A stretch of 64,000 nt of DNA from IMG/VR virus record IMGVR_UViG_3300047470_000115, positions 1 through 64,000 of that record; one strand, 5' to 3'. A program made the translations under genes and the position numbers. The notes below the pieces were generated by a model. The model made no database searches and was not told the DNA's origin. It saw only the letters and a list, made by a program, of their open reading frames with translations. Source of the DNA: a virus. This document shows, piece by piece, positions 1-7,550 of this stretch; position 1 is the first letter of the stretch; every line of letters begins with the position of its first letter.

Positions 1-27
1 CGTTCCGCGCAGCCTGATACCCCCTCC

Positions 28-43
28 GCTACCTCTAGGTAGC
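28..43. repeat. Inverted repeat left of the early-operon terminator
   Basis: Perfect 7-bp arms GCTACCT (28-34) and AGGTAGC (37-43) around a 2-bp centre. It lies in the 97-bp stretch between the window edge and the terminator at 98-148, in which I see no open gene. It could be an operator for a gene further left. Only the symmetry is observed. Confidence 0.35.
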
Positions 44-97
44 CAGTTGTATCGCAGGAAAGTCGTCCGGCCGACACTCCACCTGCGACGCGAGGGG

Positions 98-148
98 AAA
101 GAGCGAAGGCCCGACACCTAGCCTGCTGGTGTCGGGCCTTCGCTCTTT
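98..148. terminator. Strong bidirectional hairpin terminator
   Basis: A perfect 21-bp stem: arms 98-118 and 128-148, 9-nt loop. The left arm begins AAAGAGCG and the right arm ends CGCTCTTT, so a U-run follows the stem on the plus strand and an equivalent one on the minus strand. It closes the minus-strand operon that starts at about 7091, just after the stop codon at 156. Confidence 0.85.
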
Positions 149-155
149 TGTGAAG

Positions 156-569
156 TTACTCTCTGCCGGATGCTTTGATCGCCTTGTTGAGCTCCACGAG
201 TCGAGCGTCCCACCATCGCGAAAGACTTACACCTAGCGGTGGCGGTCCTGCTTTCACCCACTCGTCGCGGAGTTCCACAACGGGATCTTTCGCCCCTCCT
301 TTGCCCATGACATCCCTGAAGAGCGAGTTGAGCTCGGGGGCGGTGTCGGCGATGACTTCTTCGATGGACCGAGTCTCTGGTTCTCGAACCTTGTACTCGC
401 CAGCCTCGATCGCCTTCTTCATGCGGCGAAAGGCTGCACGCTTGTCTCGCGCACTTCCGAGATTGATGCCGAAATCATTCGCGAGAATGTTCGCCTCCTG
501 CAAGCTGACGAACTCTGTGATTTCGCCAGACTTGATCGCCTGTGCGATCTCTTCGAGTGATCGTGGCAT
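156..569 (-). CDS. Unknown phage protein, last gene of left early operon
   Basis: 137 residues, mostly helical and charged, no recognised domain. The start is placed at the ATG at 569, which overlaps the stop of the gene before it (TGATG) and has GGAGG just upstream. A GTG reading 15 nt further out is possible but would overlap more. The N-terminal half (MPRSLEEIAQAI...) looks like a small helical domain with several Lys/Arg after residue 45. It ends 8 nt before the terminator at 98-148, so it is the last gene of its transcript. Function unknown. Confidence 0.75.
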   Translation of the reverse strand: MPRSLEEIAQAIKSGEITEFVSLQEANILANDFGINLGSARDKRAAFRRMKKAIEAGEYKVREPETRSIEEVIADTAPELNSLFRDVMGKGGAKDPVVELRDEWVKAGPPPLGVSLSRWWDARLVELNKAIKASGRE

Positions 570-1147
570 CAGTACCTCCACCAACGCAGGTGCCTCGGGT
601 TGATCGGGTTCATCTCTTGATCCTCTCGGTCCACTCGGTCACCCCAGCGCTCGATGGCGTCGGCAGCGAGTTCTCGCTCGATGTTCGTCATCTTCGTGGA
701 GATGTGCTTCCAGTTGCCGTAGAGCCAGACACTCCCCCATGCGTCGTCGTTGGCCTCGCCCAGCACGTCATGCTGGAAGGCGAGACCCTCCCCCGGGTTG
801 CGCATGGCCTCCAGTAGTATCCTGGCTGACCCGATGATCGGACTCTCGGTCTTCTGCGTCTCAGTGCCAGACGGACTGGCATCCGGTGTCATGAAGCGCC
901 CTGACTCGCCGATCGCGATAGCGACTCGCACGAGCGGGTCCTTCGCGTCGATCAGGCGTTGCAGGCCGATCAGGAGCTGGTCGACAGCCTCGGGCGCTTC
1001 GGGGTCGACCAGAAGGTCATCGACCATCTCGTACGCCATGAGACAGACGCGCCTCCCGACGTCACGAGGGAGGCCTTCCGGCATGTGGTCGTACTCCAGC
1101 CAGCGGAGCTTGTCCATGACCCACTTGGGGTAGTCAGCACTTGCCAC
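569..1147 (-). CDS. Unknown phage protein (192 aa)
   Basis: GTG start with a GAGGAG ribosome site; the stop overlaps the next start as TGATG. The protein is soluble and acidic-to-neutral, with a long helical N-terminal half (residues 1-85) and a Trp/Asp-rich C-terminus. No catalytic motif is recognisable. The PRDVGRRVCLMAYEMVDDLL stretch suggests a compact helical domain. It is translationally coupled within the left early operon. I do not recognise a family. Confidence 0.75.
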   Translation of the reverse strand: MASADYPKWVMDKLRWLEYDHMPEGLPRDVGRRVCLMAYEMVDDLLVDPEAPEAVDQLLIGLQRLIDAKDPLVRVAIAIGESGRFMTPDASPSGTETQKTESPIIGSARILLEAMRNPGEGLAFQHDVLGEANDDAWGSVWLYGNWKHISTKMTNIERELAADAIERWGDRVDREDQEMNPINPRHLRWWRY

Positions 1148-1149
1148 AA

Positions 1150-1461
1150 CTACTCTCCTCGGCTGCGAGCTAGACGTTCTTGCTGGAAGGCGTTCAGGAA
1201 AGCATCGACGTTCATCTCGTCAGGCATCCATGTGATGCCAAGCGCGAGGCGAAGTGCGATCTTGAGGCCCTTCATCTCAATGAGGTGACGATCGCGCATC
1301 TTCACGCCCATGCGCTTCGACACTGGCTTTTTGCCGTCGGATTCGAGTGTGTTGATGCGAATCCAGATCTCACTCGCGATGTCGTAGCAGATCTGGCTTT
1401 GAGATTTGTCCTTTCCTGCCTCCATGAATCGACTGATGGTCTCCATGCCGGGCTTACTCAC
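1150..1461 (-). CDS. Unknown small phage protein
   Basis: 103 residues from a GTG start with AAGGA upstream; it overlaps the end of the preceding gene by 8 nt. Basic central part (SKRMGVKMRDRHLIEMKGLK) and a helical C-terminus ending in RLARSRGE. No signal peptide, membrane segment or metal site is visible. The basic character could fit nucleic-acid binding, but that is only inference. Confidence 0.7.
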   Translation of the reverse strand: MSKPGMETISRFMEAGKDKSQSQICYDIASEIWIRINTLESDGKKPVSKRMGVKMRDRHLIEMKGLKIALRLALGITWMPDEMNVDAFLNAFQQERLARSRGE

Positions 1462-1711
1462 TTTTGGCGTCCTTCTTCTTGGACTTGCGCGGATCGATGC
1501 CGTTCAGGTACTCGTCCAGGAAGTACTCGAAGGCGCGAACGAACGAGTCGAGATCCATTGTGGCCTCGACCTCAGCGTGGGTGAACTCGATATCACTCGG
1601 CCAGTTTGTCCAGCCTTCGCTTCGCAGTGTATCTTCCGCCGAGTCACGGACTGCGCTGGATACCTTGTCGATGAAGGTTTCACTGAACCCGCTTGACGCT
1701 TCACTGCTCAC
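1454..1711 (-). CDS. Unknown small phage protein
   Basis: 85 residues, acidic in the middle with a short Lys-rich tail (RKSKKKDAKSE). GTG start overlapping the previous stop as GTGA, with GGAGGG upstream, so translation is coupled to the gene at 1708-1962. No recognised family. Confidence 0.7.
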   Translation of the reverse strand: MSSEASSGFSETFIDKVSSAVRDSAEDTLRSEGWTNWPSDIEFTHAEVEATMDLDSFVRAFEYFLDEYLNGIDPRKSKKKDAKSE

Positions 1712-1962
1712 GGCGCGTACCCCTCCCTGCGAGCTGCCTCATAGAACAGCTCGGCCATCTTGTCCCGGTCGTTCGGATCGTCGACCTGCTCCAGTGGGGA
1801 CGTGTAGAGAATCCAGTCCGGCTTGGGGCTGAGTGTGCCGTGCAGATCGCCGAACCACTTGTGCAGCTCTTCCGCCTCGTCGCTGGTCTTGCACGGCACC
1901 AGCAGGATGGGACCCTCGCTATCAGCTACGACAACAAGGGTCCCATCATACTCTTCGCTCAC
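1708..1962 (-). CDS. Unknown small phage protein
   Basis: 84 residues. The beta-rich N-terminus (DGTLVVVADSEGPILLVP) followed by a helix resembles a small alpha/beta domain. GTG start with a GAGG-type site; its stop overlaps the next gene's GTG. No catalytic residues can be assigned. Confidence 0.7.
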   Translation of the reverse strand: MSEEYDGTLVVVADSEGPILLVPCKTSDEAEELHKWFGDLHGTLSPKPDWILYTSPLEQVDDPNDRDKMAELFYEAARREGYAP

Positions 1963-1966
1963 TCTG

Positions 1967-2302
1967 TCACATCCTCACGATGGTCACGTTACTCCCCTGG
2001 GCGCGGACTATCGTTGCCAGCGCCTCGCAGAGTGCGACATCTGGCCTGTCGAACTCGGTGCCTACCGCGCATGTGATCACTGCGCGATCGTAGTCATGCA
2101 GGCCGAATGCGTTCTGTGTGTAGTATTCGACCTTGGCGTAAGCGTTGATCGACTGCTCTGGCCAGCGATCGTTGGCATCCTCTTCGAGGTAGCCAAACTC
2201 GACTGACCTCGCGCCACTACGCTTCAGTGCCTCGACCATCGCAACCACACCCTCGGTGTCCTCAAAGATTGCCAGGTTCAGATCCCAGTCGCTCGACGAC
2301 AT
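1967..2302 (-). CDS. Unknown phage protein (111 aa)
   Basis: ATG start preceded by GGAGGTAAAGC, a strong ribosome site. The first 41 nt overlap the end of the zinc-ribbon gene at 2262-2447 in another frame. The protein is an alpha/beta mixture without a recognised motif; the last third (ALCEALATIVRAQG) is helical. The long but plausible overlap is typical of this compact operon. Confidence 0.7.
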   Translation of the reverse strand: MSSSDWDLNLAIFEDTEGVVAMVEALKRSGARSVEFGYLEEDANDRWPEQSINAYAKVEYYTQNAFGLHDYDRAVITCAVGTEFDRPDVALCEALATIVRAQGSNVTIVRM

Positions 2303-2447
2303 GCTTTACCTCCATGATCTCGGGTACGCTGGTGTACTCGTGGCAGCTGCCGCAGTACCCGTACTTCACGTCGTTTGGGTTATGCGAGGTTTTCCTGCAT
2401 TCCGGGCAGGTGATGCTCGCAGGCGTACACTTCGAACTCTCGCTCAT
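2262..2447 (-). CDS. Small zinc-ribbon protein
   Basis: 61 residues with two Cys pairs, CPEC at about 14-17 and CGSC at about 32-35, the layout of a rubredoxin-like zinc ribbon. These usually bind zinc and mediate protein or nucleic-acid contacts. It overlaps both neighbours (41 nt with the gene after it, 68 nt with the one before). ATG start with AAGG upstream. It is one of roughly a dozen small Cys-pair proteins in this window. Confidence 0.65.
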   Translation of the reverse strand: MSESSKCTPASITCPECRKTSHNPNDVKYGYCGSCHEYTSVPEIMEVKHVVERLGSEPGNL

Positions 2448-2796
2448 CTACTGGACCTTCTAGCCTTTCTACCTCGTACTCGATATCGATTTCGCCCCAG
2501 TAGTCTTGCTCGGCCCTTGCACGGACGCGCCAGACTCCATACTTGATATCGAGCACTTCGTCAAGCCAGTAGCTCAGTCCGTAGTACTCGCCATCGACGG
2601 CGAGGTTGCACCTGAAGTAGACCTCGGTTGTCACCGACCCATCCCAGTTGGCACTGGTGTGAATCTCGTTCGGACAGTCGAGACTGTGCTTAACTACGGC
2701 CTGGTGACTCTCTTCATCGTTGCCATCTTCATCCTGCACGACGAATGGCACACCGACTTCCACGGTGTGCCATTCGTCGACGCTCAGAACCGTCAC
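2380..2796 (-). CDS. Unknown phage protein (138 aa), Cys/His-containing
   Basis: GTG start with a G-rich ribosome site. Beta-rich sequence with alternating hydrophobic residues (VEVGVPFVVQ; GSVTTEVYFRCNLAV) and a C-terminal CEHHLPG that could bind a metal together with earlier cysteines. It overlaps the zinc-ribbon gene by 68 nt. Family not recognised. Confidence 0.7.
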   Translation of the reverse strand: MTVLSVDEWHTVEVGVPFVVQDEDGNDEESHQAVVKHSLDCPNEIHTSANWDGSVTTEVYFRCNLAVDGEYYGLSYWLDEVLDIKYGVWRVRARAEQDYWGEIDIEYEVERLEGPVDEREFEVYACEHHLPGMQENLA

Positions 2797-2814
2797 GCCC
2801 CTACCCCCCCTTGT

Positions 2815-3180
2815 TCAGTTGCTACTCAGCCAGTCTTCCATCGTCGGCGAATCCTTCTCGCGGAGGGACCCCTCGCGCAGGAAGATTCCCGCAAACAGTA
2901 GCACCACCGCTGTGGGTCCCCACTCCCACTCCCCCAGCCAGATCCAGGCGAGCACGCTCGCGAAGACGCACATGAACGCGGCAGAGGCGGCGTACTTGAG
3001 TGGACCTGCCGAAGTGCGCTTTCCGCCTACCTGCACCTCGTCGATGGTGTCCGGGAGCATCTCGCGCACTGGGATCATTTTGTACGACGGGTGCCCCTGC
3101 GAGCAGCTGAGAGGGTCGAGGCATGTCGGTACAGTGTTGTTGCACCGAGGGCATATCCAGGTGATTTCTTTCGGCATCAC
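2815..3180 (-). CDS. Zinc-ribbon membrane protein
   Basis: 121 residues. CPRCNN near residue 10 and a C-x-D-P-L-S-C pair near 20-26 form a zinc ribbon at the N-terminus. Two adjacent hydrophobic segments follow (about residues 66-84 and 90-103), giving a membrane hairpin, then a charged tail. This arrangement predicts a cytoplasmic zinc domain tethered to the host membrane. GTG/ATG start overlapping the stop of the preceding gene. The role is unknown; a membrane or takeover function is inference only. Confidence 0.65.
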   Translation of the reverse strand: MMPKEITWICPRCNNTVPTCLDPLSCSQGHPSYKMIPVREMLPDTIDEVQVGGKRTSAGPLKYAASAAFMCVFASVLAWIWLGEWEWGPTAVVLLFAGIFLREGSLREKDSPTMEDWLSSN

Positions 3181-3590
3181 GCGACCCCCTTGAGGTCAGG
3201 ATTGTTGTTGATGCGCTGCATGTACTGCTCGCAGATGTAGTTCAGCACGGCATCGTCGATCTGACTCTTGCGCCGATTGCGACTCGCGCCAGGGTTGCCC
3301 TTCTGATACCGCTTGCGAGATCGGTCCCGCTCGGCCTTGAGGCACAGTGGGCCCTTGCAGCCTTCGTCGTACAGCTTCCGCCTGTTGTGGGTGCGATCAC
3401 GATACGTCTCGTCGGATAGTTCGAAAAGGATCTGACCGATGAGGACCGTGATACGTCCTTCCAGTTCTTCTGCAATGCTCTCATCCCCCGCCTTCGGGTC
3501 GTAACCCGAAGCTACCGCAGCACGAAAGACTGCCGCCCGGAACTCGGGCGAAGCCTTGATTTCGCTCAGGAACTCGTGAAGTTCCAGCAT
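3177..3590 (-). CDS. Unknown basic phage protein
   Basis: The start is set at the ATG at 3590 because GGGGGAGAGGG sits just upstream; the open frame extends 48 nt further but without a ribosome site and into the helicase gene. 137 residues: a helical N-terminal domain and a strongly basic stretch in the second half (RDRTHNRRKLYDEG... RSRKRYQKGN... RNRRKSQ). CKGPLCLKAERDRSRKRY gives a Cys pair. The basic part suggests nucleic-acid binding. It may assist the primase and helicase encoded just upstream in the same transcript. Confidence 0.7.
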   Translation of the reverse strand: MLELHEFLSEIKASPEFRAAVFRAAVASGYDPKAGDESIAEELEGRITVLIGQILFELSDETYRDRTHNRRKLYDEGCKGPLCLKAERDRSRKRYQKGNPGASRNRRKSQIDDAVLNYICEQYMQRINNNPDLKGVA

Positions 3591-3612
3591 CCCTCTCCCC
3601 CTCGGAGATGCG

Positions 3613-6249
3613 TCACTGGTCATCTGACGCAAGGCCATACCTCACTGTCTTTCGACCAACCTGAGGCATCGTGGGCAAAGGCCACTGGATCTGCTTCAGG
3701 TCGCCGATCTCAACGAGATTCTTGATAGCCCTGACGAGAACTTCTCCATCGACTCGCGAGCGTCCGAGTGCGTCATGCAGCTCGCGATATGTAGGCGGCT
3801 TGCCGATCTTGAGCGTAAGCCTGCCAGCTTGGTGAAGAATCTTCTCGCGAAGTTCCGACGACTCCGTGGCCGTGAGCGATCGATCGAGGATGTTGTAGCT
3901 GTCCATCAGGTACGGATATACCTTCATGGCAGCCTCGACCGATTCAGTCGTGACCATGCTCTGACGTGAATTCAGCGCAAAGATCAGCATGAGCTTCTTT
4001 GCGATGAGGTCAGTGCGCTTGATGAGCTTGTTGTCGCCGTTCTTCTTCATGTTGGGATGTACGACGTCACCCAGCCAGTCACGACCGAGTGCTAGTGCCG
4101 CCTTATCCCAACCAATCTGCCTACCCTCGTTCTCGACTGCCCATTCGTGAATTGCCTTGAGGTAGGGTCCTGCAGCCTCGACGCTGGTGGGGTCACCACC
4201 AAGCATCTCTTCCTTGGCCATGATCTTCTCGGTCGCGGGTGCGAACACGAAGCGGTTCATGAAGCCGTTGTCTACATGCTCGCGCCCCACGAGGCGCTGG
4301 AGCATGCTAGGCTGTGTAGAGGTGAGCATGGTGACGAACGGGTCAGGTGCGACCTTGTCGCCGGTTGTGAACGAACTGGATTCGACCGGCGCGTACCCGT
4401 CAAAGAGGCCCTGGAGGATCGGAACGAAGTTAGAGGCTGGTCCCGACGACTTCGCCATGACAGTCGCCAGCTCGTCATACTCGACGAGGCCAGCAACTCT
4501 CTTGATCTCCAGGATACTACTTGGCTTGGCTGGGTCGCGCAGCTCGTCACGCAACTTGTCGATGAGCTTCTCGCCCGACGCTACACCCGAGATGAGTCGA
4601 GGTGCTGTGTTGAGCGGGTCGTTCGTCAGCCAAGGCATCGTTTCTCGGATGAGGCCGAGAATGAATGACTTGGCAACCGACTTACCGGCAGTGGTCTCGC
4701 CCAGTAGGCATACGTAGAGATTTGCGTACACCGGCTTAACTGTGTCTTGCAGGCCGAGGCGCTTTCCAACCGCGACACTTAGACCAGCTACACCGTTCCA
4801 GAAGTTCCATTCGTTCGGTGACGAGCTCGCGCGAAGAATGCGACAGTATGTTCCCAGGAAGGTGTCCTCCGCCACCATCAGTGGAACATCCAGAGGTGAG
4901 AACGCGAACTCGGAACTGCCTAGTTCTGCGTCATCCTCGTCGGGCGTCCTGACGCCGTAGTCTTCCAGCATGGCCTTGACGAGCCCGGGGTCAGTCGGGT
5001 CCATCCTGGGTGCAGGCTCGGAGACGAATAGCTTGCCGCCCATGCCGGGCATCAGGCCAATCCCTATGGTGGGAGCCTTCTTGGTGAGCGGCTTGAATCC
5101 AGGCGGGATGACTGCAGGCTGCTGTTCGGTGTCTTCGAGCATCTCCGCAGGAGGCGGAGCGATCGTACTGCCAAACAGTCCACCGAGGCCAGCCACCATC
5201 GGGGGCGGTGCGTCTTTTGAGGTCACGCCGTTTGGCGACCCCTCCGGACCGGCGACCTCCTGGGGTTCCGCTTCGGTTTTGGGTTGCCCGTTGTGCGTCG
5301 CAATCGGAGAGGCACCTGGAATCTGCGTAGGGATCGGCAGAGATGCAGGTGCCTCTTGCTGTGTGTCGTCGCCCTTGTTGTAGTACTTCCGCAGGCGAGT
5401 GTTGTAGTCATCGACCGACCCAAGATACATCTTGGTCAGTGGATCGAGGTTATCGGCAGGTTGACTCGGCTGTGGAATGACGGGCGGCTCAGTGGGGCGT
5501 TCGCGAGTCTCTTGTGGTGCCGTTACCGGCGCCCCCTGGTCGCCTTTCTGGTGATCTTCCTTTTCAGCCAGATATGCCTTCGCTGCCGGGCCGAGCAGGT
5601 GCGAGTCGACATCAACCCCGAGGTCGCGAGCCATGTCCAGTTTGAGCTGGCGAAAGCTTCCGTCAGTTTTGTACTGGAATAGGTTGTACCCGAGGCCGAC
5701 GGCTGCGAGGTCGTACTTGTCACCACCGCGCTGGCATCCGCCACAGTGCCAAAGGCCACCGTCACCCTTTGCGCTGTTGATCCACGCCGAGGGGTCGCTG
5801 TCCTCGTGTCCAGGGATAGGACACGAGATCATAATGCTTTCGACCTGGCCGTCGTAAACCTTCGGCTCCATCTTGCGAATCCACTTGCGGTAGGCGTCGA
5901 GGACGTCCACGCTAGAGATCGCATCATCGACGATGTGGTCGAGTTCGCTCTTCTCGTGACCCGAGTCCAGTTCGGCGCGCATTTCCTGCGCGTCAGCACT
6001 GACCTGGTTCTGAAGCCGCTTGTCGGTCGTAGTCTCCGGTCGACGCCCAAACAGTCCATTAAGTCCAGGAGCTTGCATCGGCGGAATGCGAGGCGGAGAC
6101 GGGCGGCGAACTCCGTTGGAGGCGGGTGCTGGCGGAGCCTGAGTTGAGTAGCCTACCAGTTCATCGAGCTGGCTGTCACGCTTCTCCTCCTGCCTAGCCT
6201 TAACGCGAGCCAGAAAAAAGTCATTATTGATTCCGGGCTCGTCCGTCAC
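3613..6249 (-). CDS. Primase zinc-finger / replicative helicase fusion
   Basis: 878 residues from a GTG at 6249 that overlaps the primase stop (GTGA), with GGAGG 6-10 nt upstream. A CHC2-type zinc finger uses C143, H148, C169 and C172. A Pro/Gln-rich linker of about 250 residues follows, then a P-loop domain with Walker A GETTAGKS at about 513-520 and Walker B VEYDE at about 590, and a C-terminal winged-helix-like segment. In phage and plasmid replication proteins this combination recognises the template and unwinds DNA. Here the polymerising domain is not fused but encoded by the adjacent gene, so the two probably act as one primase-helicase. The exact helicase superfamily cannot be fixed by eye. 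Confidence 0.85.
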   Translation of the reverse strand: MTDEPGINNDFFLARVKARQEEKRDSQLDELVGYSTQAPPAPASNGVRRPSPPRIPPMQAPGLNGLFGRRPETTTDKRLQNQVSADAQEMRAELDSGHEKSELDHIVDDAISSVDVLDAYRKWIRKMEPKVYDGQVESIMISCPIPGHEDSDPSAWINSAKGDGGLWHCGGCQRGGDKYDLAAVGLGYNLFQYKTDGSFRQLKLDMARDLGVDVDSHLLGPAAKAYLAEKEDHQKGDQGAPVTAPQETRERPTEPPVIPQPSQPADNLDPLTKMYLGSVDDYNTRLRKYYNKGDDTQQEAPASLPIPTQIPGASPIATHNGQPKTEAEPQEVAGPEGSPNGVTSKDAPPPMVAGLGGLFGSTIAPPPAEMLEDTEQQPAVIPPGFKPLTKKAPTIGIGLMPGMGGKLFVSEPAPRMDPTDPGLVKAMLEDYGVRTPDEDDAELGSSEFAFSPLDVPLMVAEDTFLGTYCRILRASSSPNEWNFWNGVAGLSVAVGKRLGLQDTVKPVYANLYVCLLGETTAGKSVAKSFILGLIRETMPWLTNDPLNTAPRLISGVASGEKLIDKLRDELRDPAKPSSILEIKRVAGLVEYDELATVMAKSSGPASNFVPILQGLFDGYAPVESSSFTTGDKVAPDPFVTMLTSTQPSMLQRLVGREHVDNGFMNRFVFAPATEKIMAKEEMLGGDPTSVEAAGPYLKAIHEWAVENEGRQIGWDKAALALGRDWLGDVVHPNMKKNGDNKLIKRTDLIAKKLMLIFALNSRQSMVTTESVEAAMKVYPYLMDSYNILDRSLTATESSELREKILHQAGRLTLKIGKPPTYRELHDALGRSRVDGEVLVRAIKNLVEIGDLKQIQWPLPTMPQVGRKTVRYGLASDDQ

Positions 6250-7091
6250 TTTCCACCTCCCCACGGGTCTAGAGTCTTGAGGGCTACAGCGGGATCTAGT
6301 GGCTTCAGTTCCGCCATGGGGTGACGGCAGTCCACAAAGAACGTTGGATCTGTGGTCTTCTGATTGCGACCGAGTGGAAGGCGCATGAGGTTCCCGAGCC
6401 CCTTATTTTTGTTGTCCACTCGTTCTTGCTTGGGGAAGACCTCGATTGTGAAGTTCGGATACCCGAGTACGGGGTCCTGGTTCACATGCCTGAAGAAGTT
6501 CCTACCGTTGGTTGGCTCAAAGCATCCGAGGCTGTCAAGAACGATATCGATACCCTCCCTAGCCTGCTCTCCGGTGATGGGTCCTGCAAGCGCATAGACG
6601 TGCATGCCCTTGCTTCCGGAATAAGCGATAAGCGTGGGGAGTCCGAGTTCCCTCTTGATCGCCTGTCCAAGCATCTCGGATAGCATCCGAAATTGATACT
6701 TCAGCCAGGATCTCGGGAATTGAGGCTGTCGAGACGTCCAGTACTGAAGCGGACTGAATGCGACCGCATCATGGTTGCCCTCGACGTGTGGACTAGTCGG
6801 CCAGAACCCCTCCTTGTTGAGATCGATGTCAAATGCGAAGACTCGGCACACATTGGCCGAGTCCATCAGGTAATGCCCGTATGTAACTTTTTTATCGAGG
6901 TGATCACGGATATCTTGCACCGTGAACTCTCGATGTCTTATCGGGTGATAACCTCCAGGCTTATGGGGCTTCATTTGATACTTCGGGTCACGGTCCGGAT
7001 CGATCTCGTGGACCTGCATGCACTGGAAAGCTTTGACATCTCTACGCTGTACAAAGTAGCGCATGAGAAGCTCAGCGACCTCATCATTCAC
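6246..7091 (-). CDS. Archaeo-eukaryotic-type primase (AEP) catalytic subunit
   Basis: 281 residues from the GTG at 7091, with AGGGG upstream; a longer reading from a GTG at 7178 lacks a ribosome site. The AEP catalytic signature is complete: FDID at 87-90 (metal-binding Asp pair), SGSKGMHV at 158-165 (the sGxxGxHv nucleotide motif), and IEVFPKQ at 216-222. A LGNLMRLPLG stretch at 232-241 resembles AEP primases of mobile elements and TOTE-type systems. Predicted to make primers for phage DNA replication. It is the first gene of the left early operon and is coupled to the zinc-finger helicase. Family call firm; subfamily inferred. Confidence 0.88.
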   Translation of the reverse strand: MNDEVAELLMRYFVQRRDVKAFQCMQVHEIDPDRDPKYQMKPHKPGGYHPIRHREFTVQDIRDHLDKKVTYGHYLMDSANVCRVFAFDIDLNKEGFWPTSPHVEGNHDAVAFSPLQYWTSRQPQFPRSWLKYQFRMLSEMLGQAIKRELGLPTLIAYSGSKGMHVYALAGPITGEQAREGIDIVLDSLGCFEPTNGRNFFRHVNQDPVLGYPNFTIEVFPKQERVDNKNKGLGNLMRLPLGRNQKTTDPTFFVDCRHPMAELKPLDPAVALKTLDPWGGGK

Positions 7092-7178
7092 TGAGACCCC
7101 TACTTGTGGTCGCCCTATCGACTCTTGCGTAAGTCGTTGGGCTAAGATATGCGGTAAGCTGTGCGATAATGTCGGCAC

Positions 7179-7237
7179 AGCGCCGGGGTTTGATCACTAT
7201 CCTAGCCCTAGGGGGGGGAGTTTTACAACGTTCCTCC
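7179..7237. other. Divergent intergenic region, left half
   Basis: Non-coding stretch between the early minus-strand operon and the plus-strand late genes. It contains a near-palindrome CCTAGCCCTAGG (7201-7212) followed by a run of eight G. On the minus strand a 6-bp repeat CTGTGC/GCACAG lies at about 7156-7177. I could not identify a convincing promoter for the primase gene here. Confidence 0.4.
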
Positions 7238-7267
7238 TTGACCGCGTGTCGCGATCCCGGTTATCAT
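7238..7267 (+). promoter_or_regulatory. Sigma70-type promoter for short RNA unit
   Basis: TTGACC (7238-7243), 18-bp spacer, TATCAT (7262-7267); transcription start expected at about 7274. The -10 context GTTATCATCGG is identical to that of the promoter at 62938-62966 on the other strand. The next element downstream is a terminator at 7374-7420, so the primary product would be a short transcript. Confidence 0.65.
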
Positions 7268-7273
7268 CGGCAT

Positions 7274-7418
7274 GAGATATGCGGTGCTTGGTCTGGATTC
7301 CGACGAAGTCTTGCGATCGGCCCTCGGGTCGTTTCTTCGCGGATCAGTTACCCGTTCCGAGTGCTACCTGCTGAAGGCCCCCGTTGAGTTCCGAATCTCG
7401 ACGGGGGCCTTTTCCTCT
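7274..7418 (+). ncRNA. Candidate short non-coding RNA of the divergent region
   Basis: About 145 nt between a consensus-like promoter and an intrinsic terminator, with no ribosome-bound gene inside. An ATG lies almost exactly at the predicted start (7272), but its frame runs through the terminator hairpin, so a leaderless protein is unlikely. The stretch could be a regulatory RNA or an attenuated leader of the late operon. The promoter and terminator are seen; RNA function is inference. Confidence 0.5.
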
Positions 7419-7420
7419 TT
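7374..7420 (+). terminator. Intrinsic terminator ahead of late operon
   Basis: Arms 7374-7388 and 7397-7411 (15 bp, one G-U pair, very GC-rich), loop of 8 nt, then TTTTCCTCTTT. The loop and upper stem resemble a tRNA T-arm, but no other tRNA part is present. It may attenuate transcription into the terminase genes. Confidence 0.8.
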
Positions 7421-7550
7421 ATTGCTCACGCTCCACTCCCCCGGCGTCGAATCGTGGTCCGCAGTAGGACTACGAAGTTAACGTCCGAAATGGCCCGTGG
7501 CCAGCGTTACAACCCGCGTAGCGCATCGGATGCACTGTTGGGGCGGTTTG
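7421..7550. other. Leader of the late operon
   Basis: 130 bp without a well supported gene. A 36-codon frame starts at 7490 but has no ribosome site. A short repeat GTAGGACTAC is present near 7464-7473. No strong promoter is seen, so late transcription may depend on read-through of the terminator at 7374-7420 or on a phage-specific promoter I cannot recognise. Confidence 0.4.

Noticed and set aside
7376-7409. tRNA-like T-arm (TTCCGAAT loop)
   Set aside because: The loop has 8, not 7, bases and there is no acceptor, D or anticodon arm; it is the terminator stem.
7272-7481. Possible leaderless gene from the ATG at the predicted transcription start
   Set aside because: The frame runs straight through a strong terminator hairpin and shows no domain.
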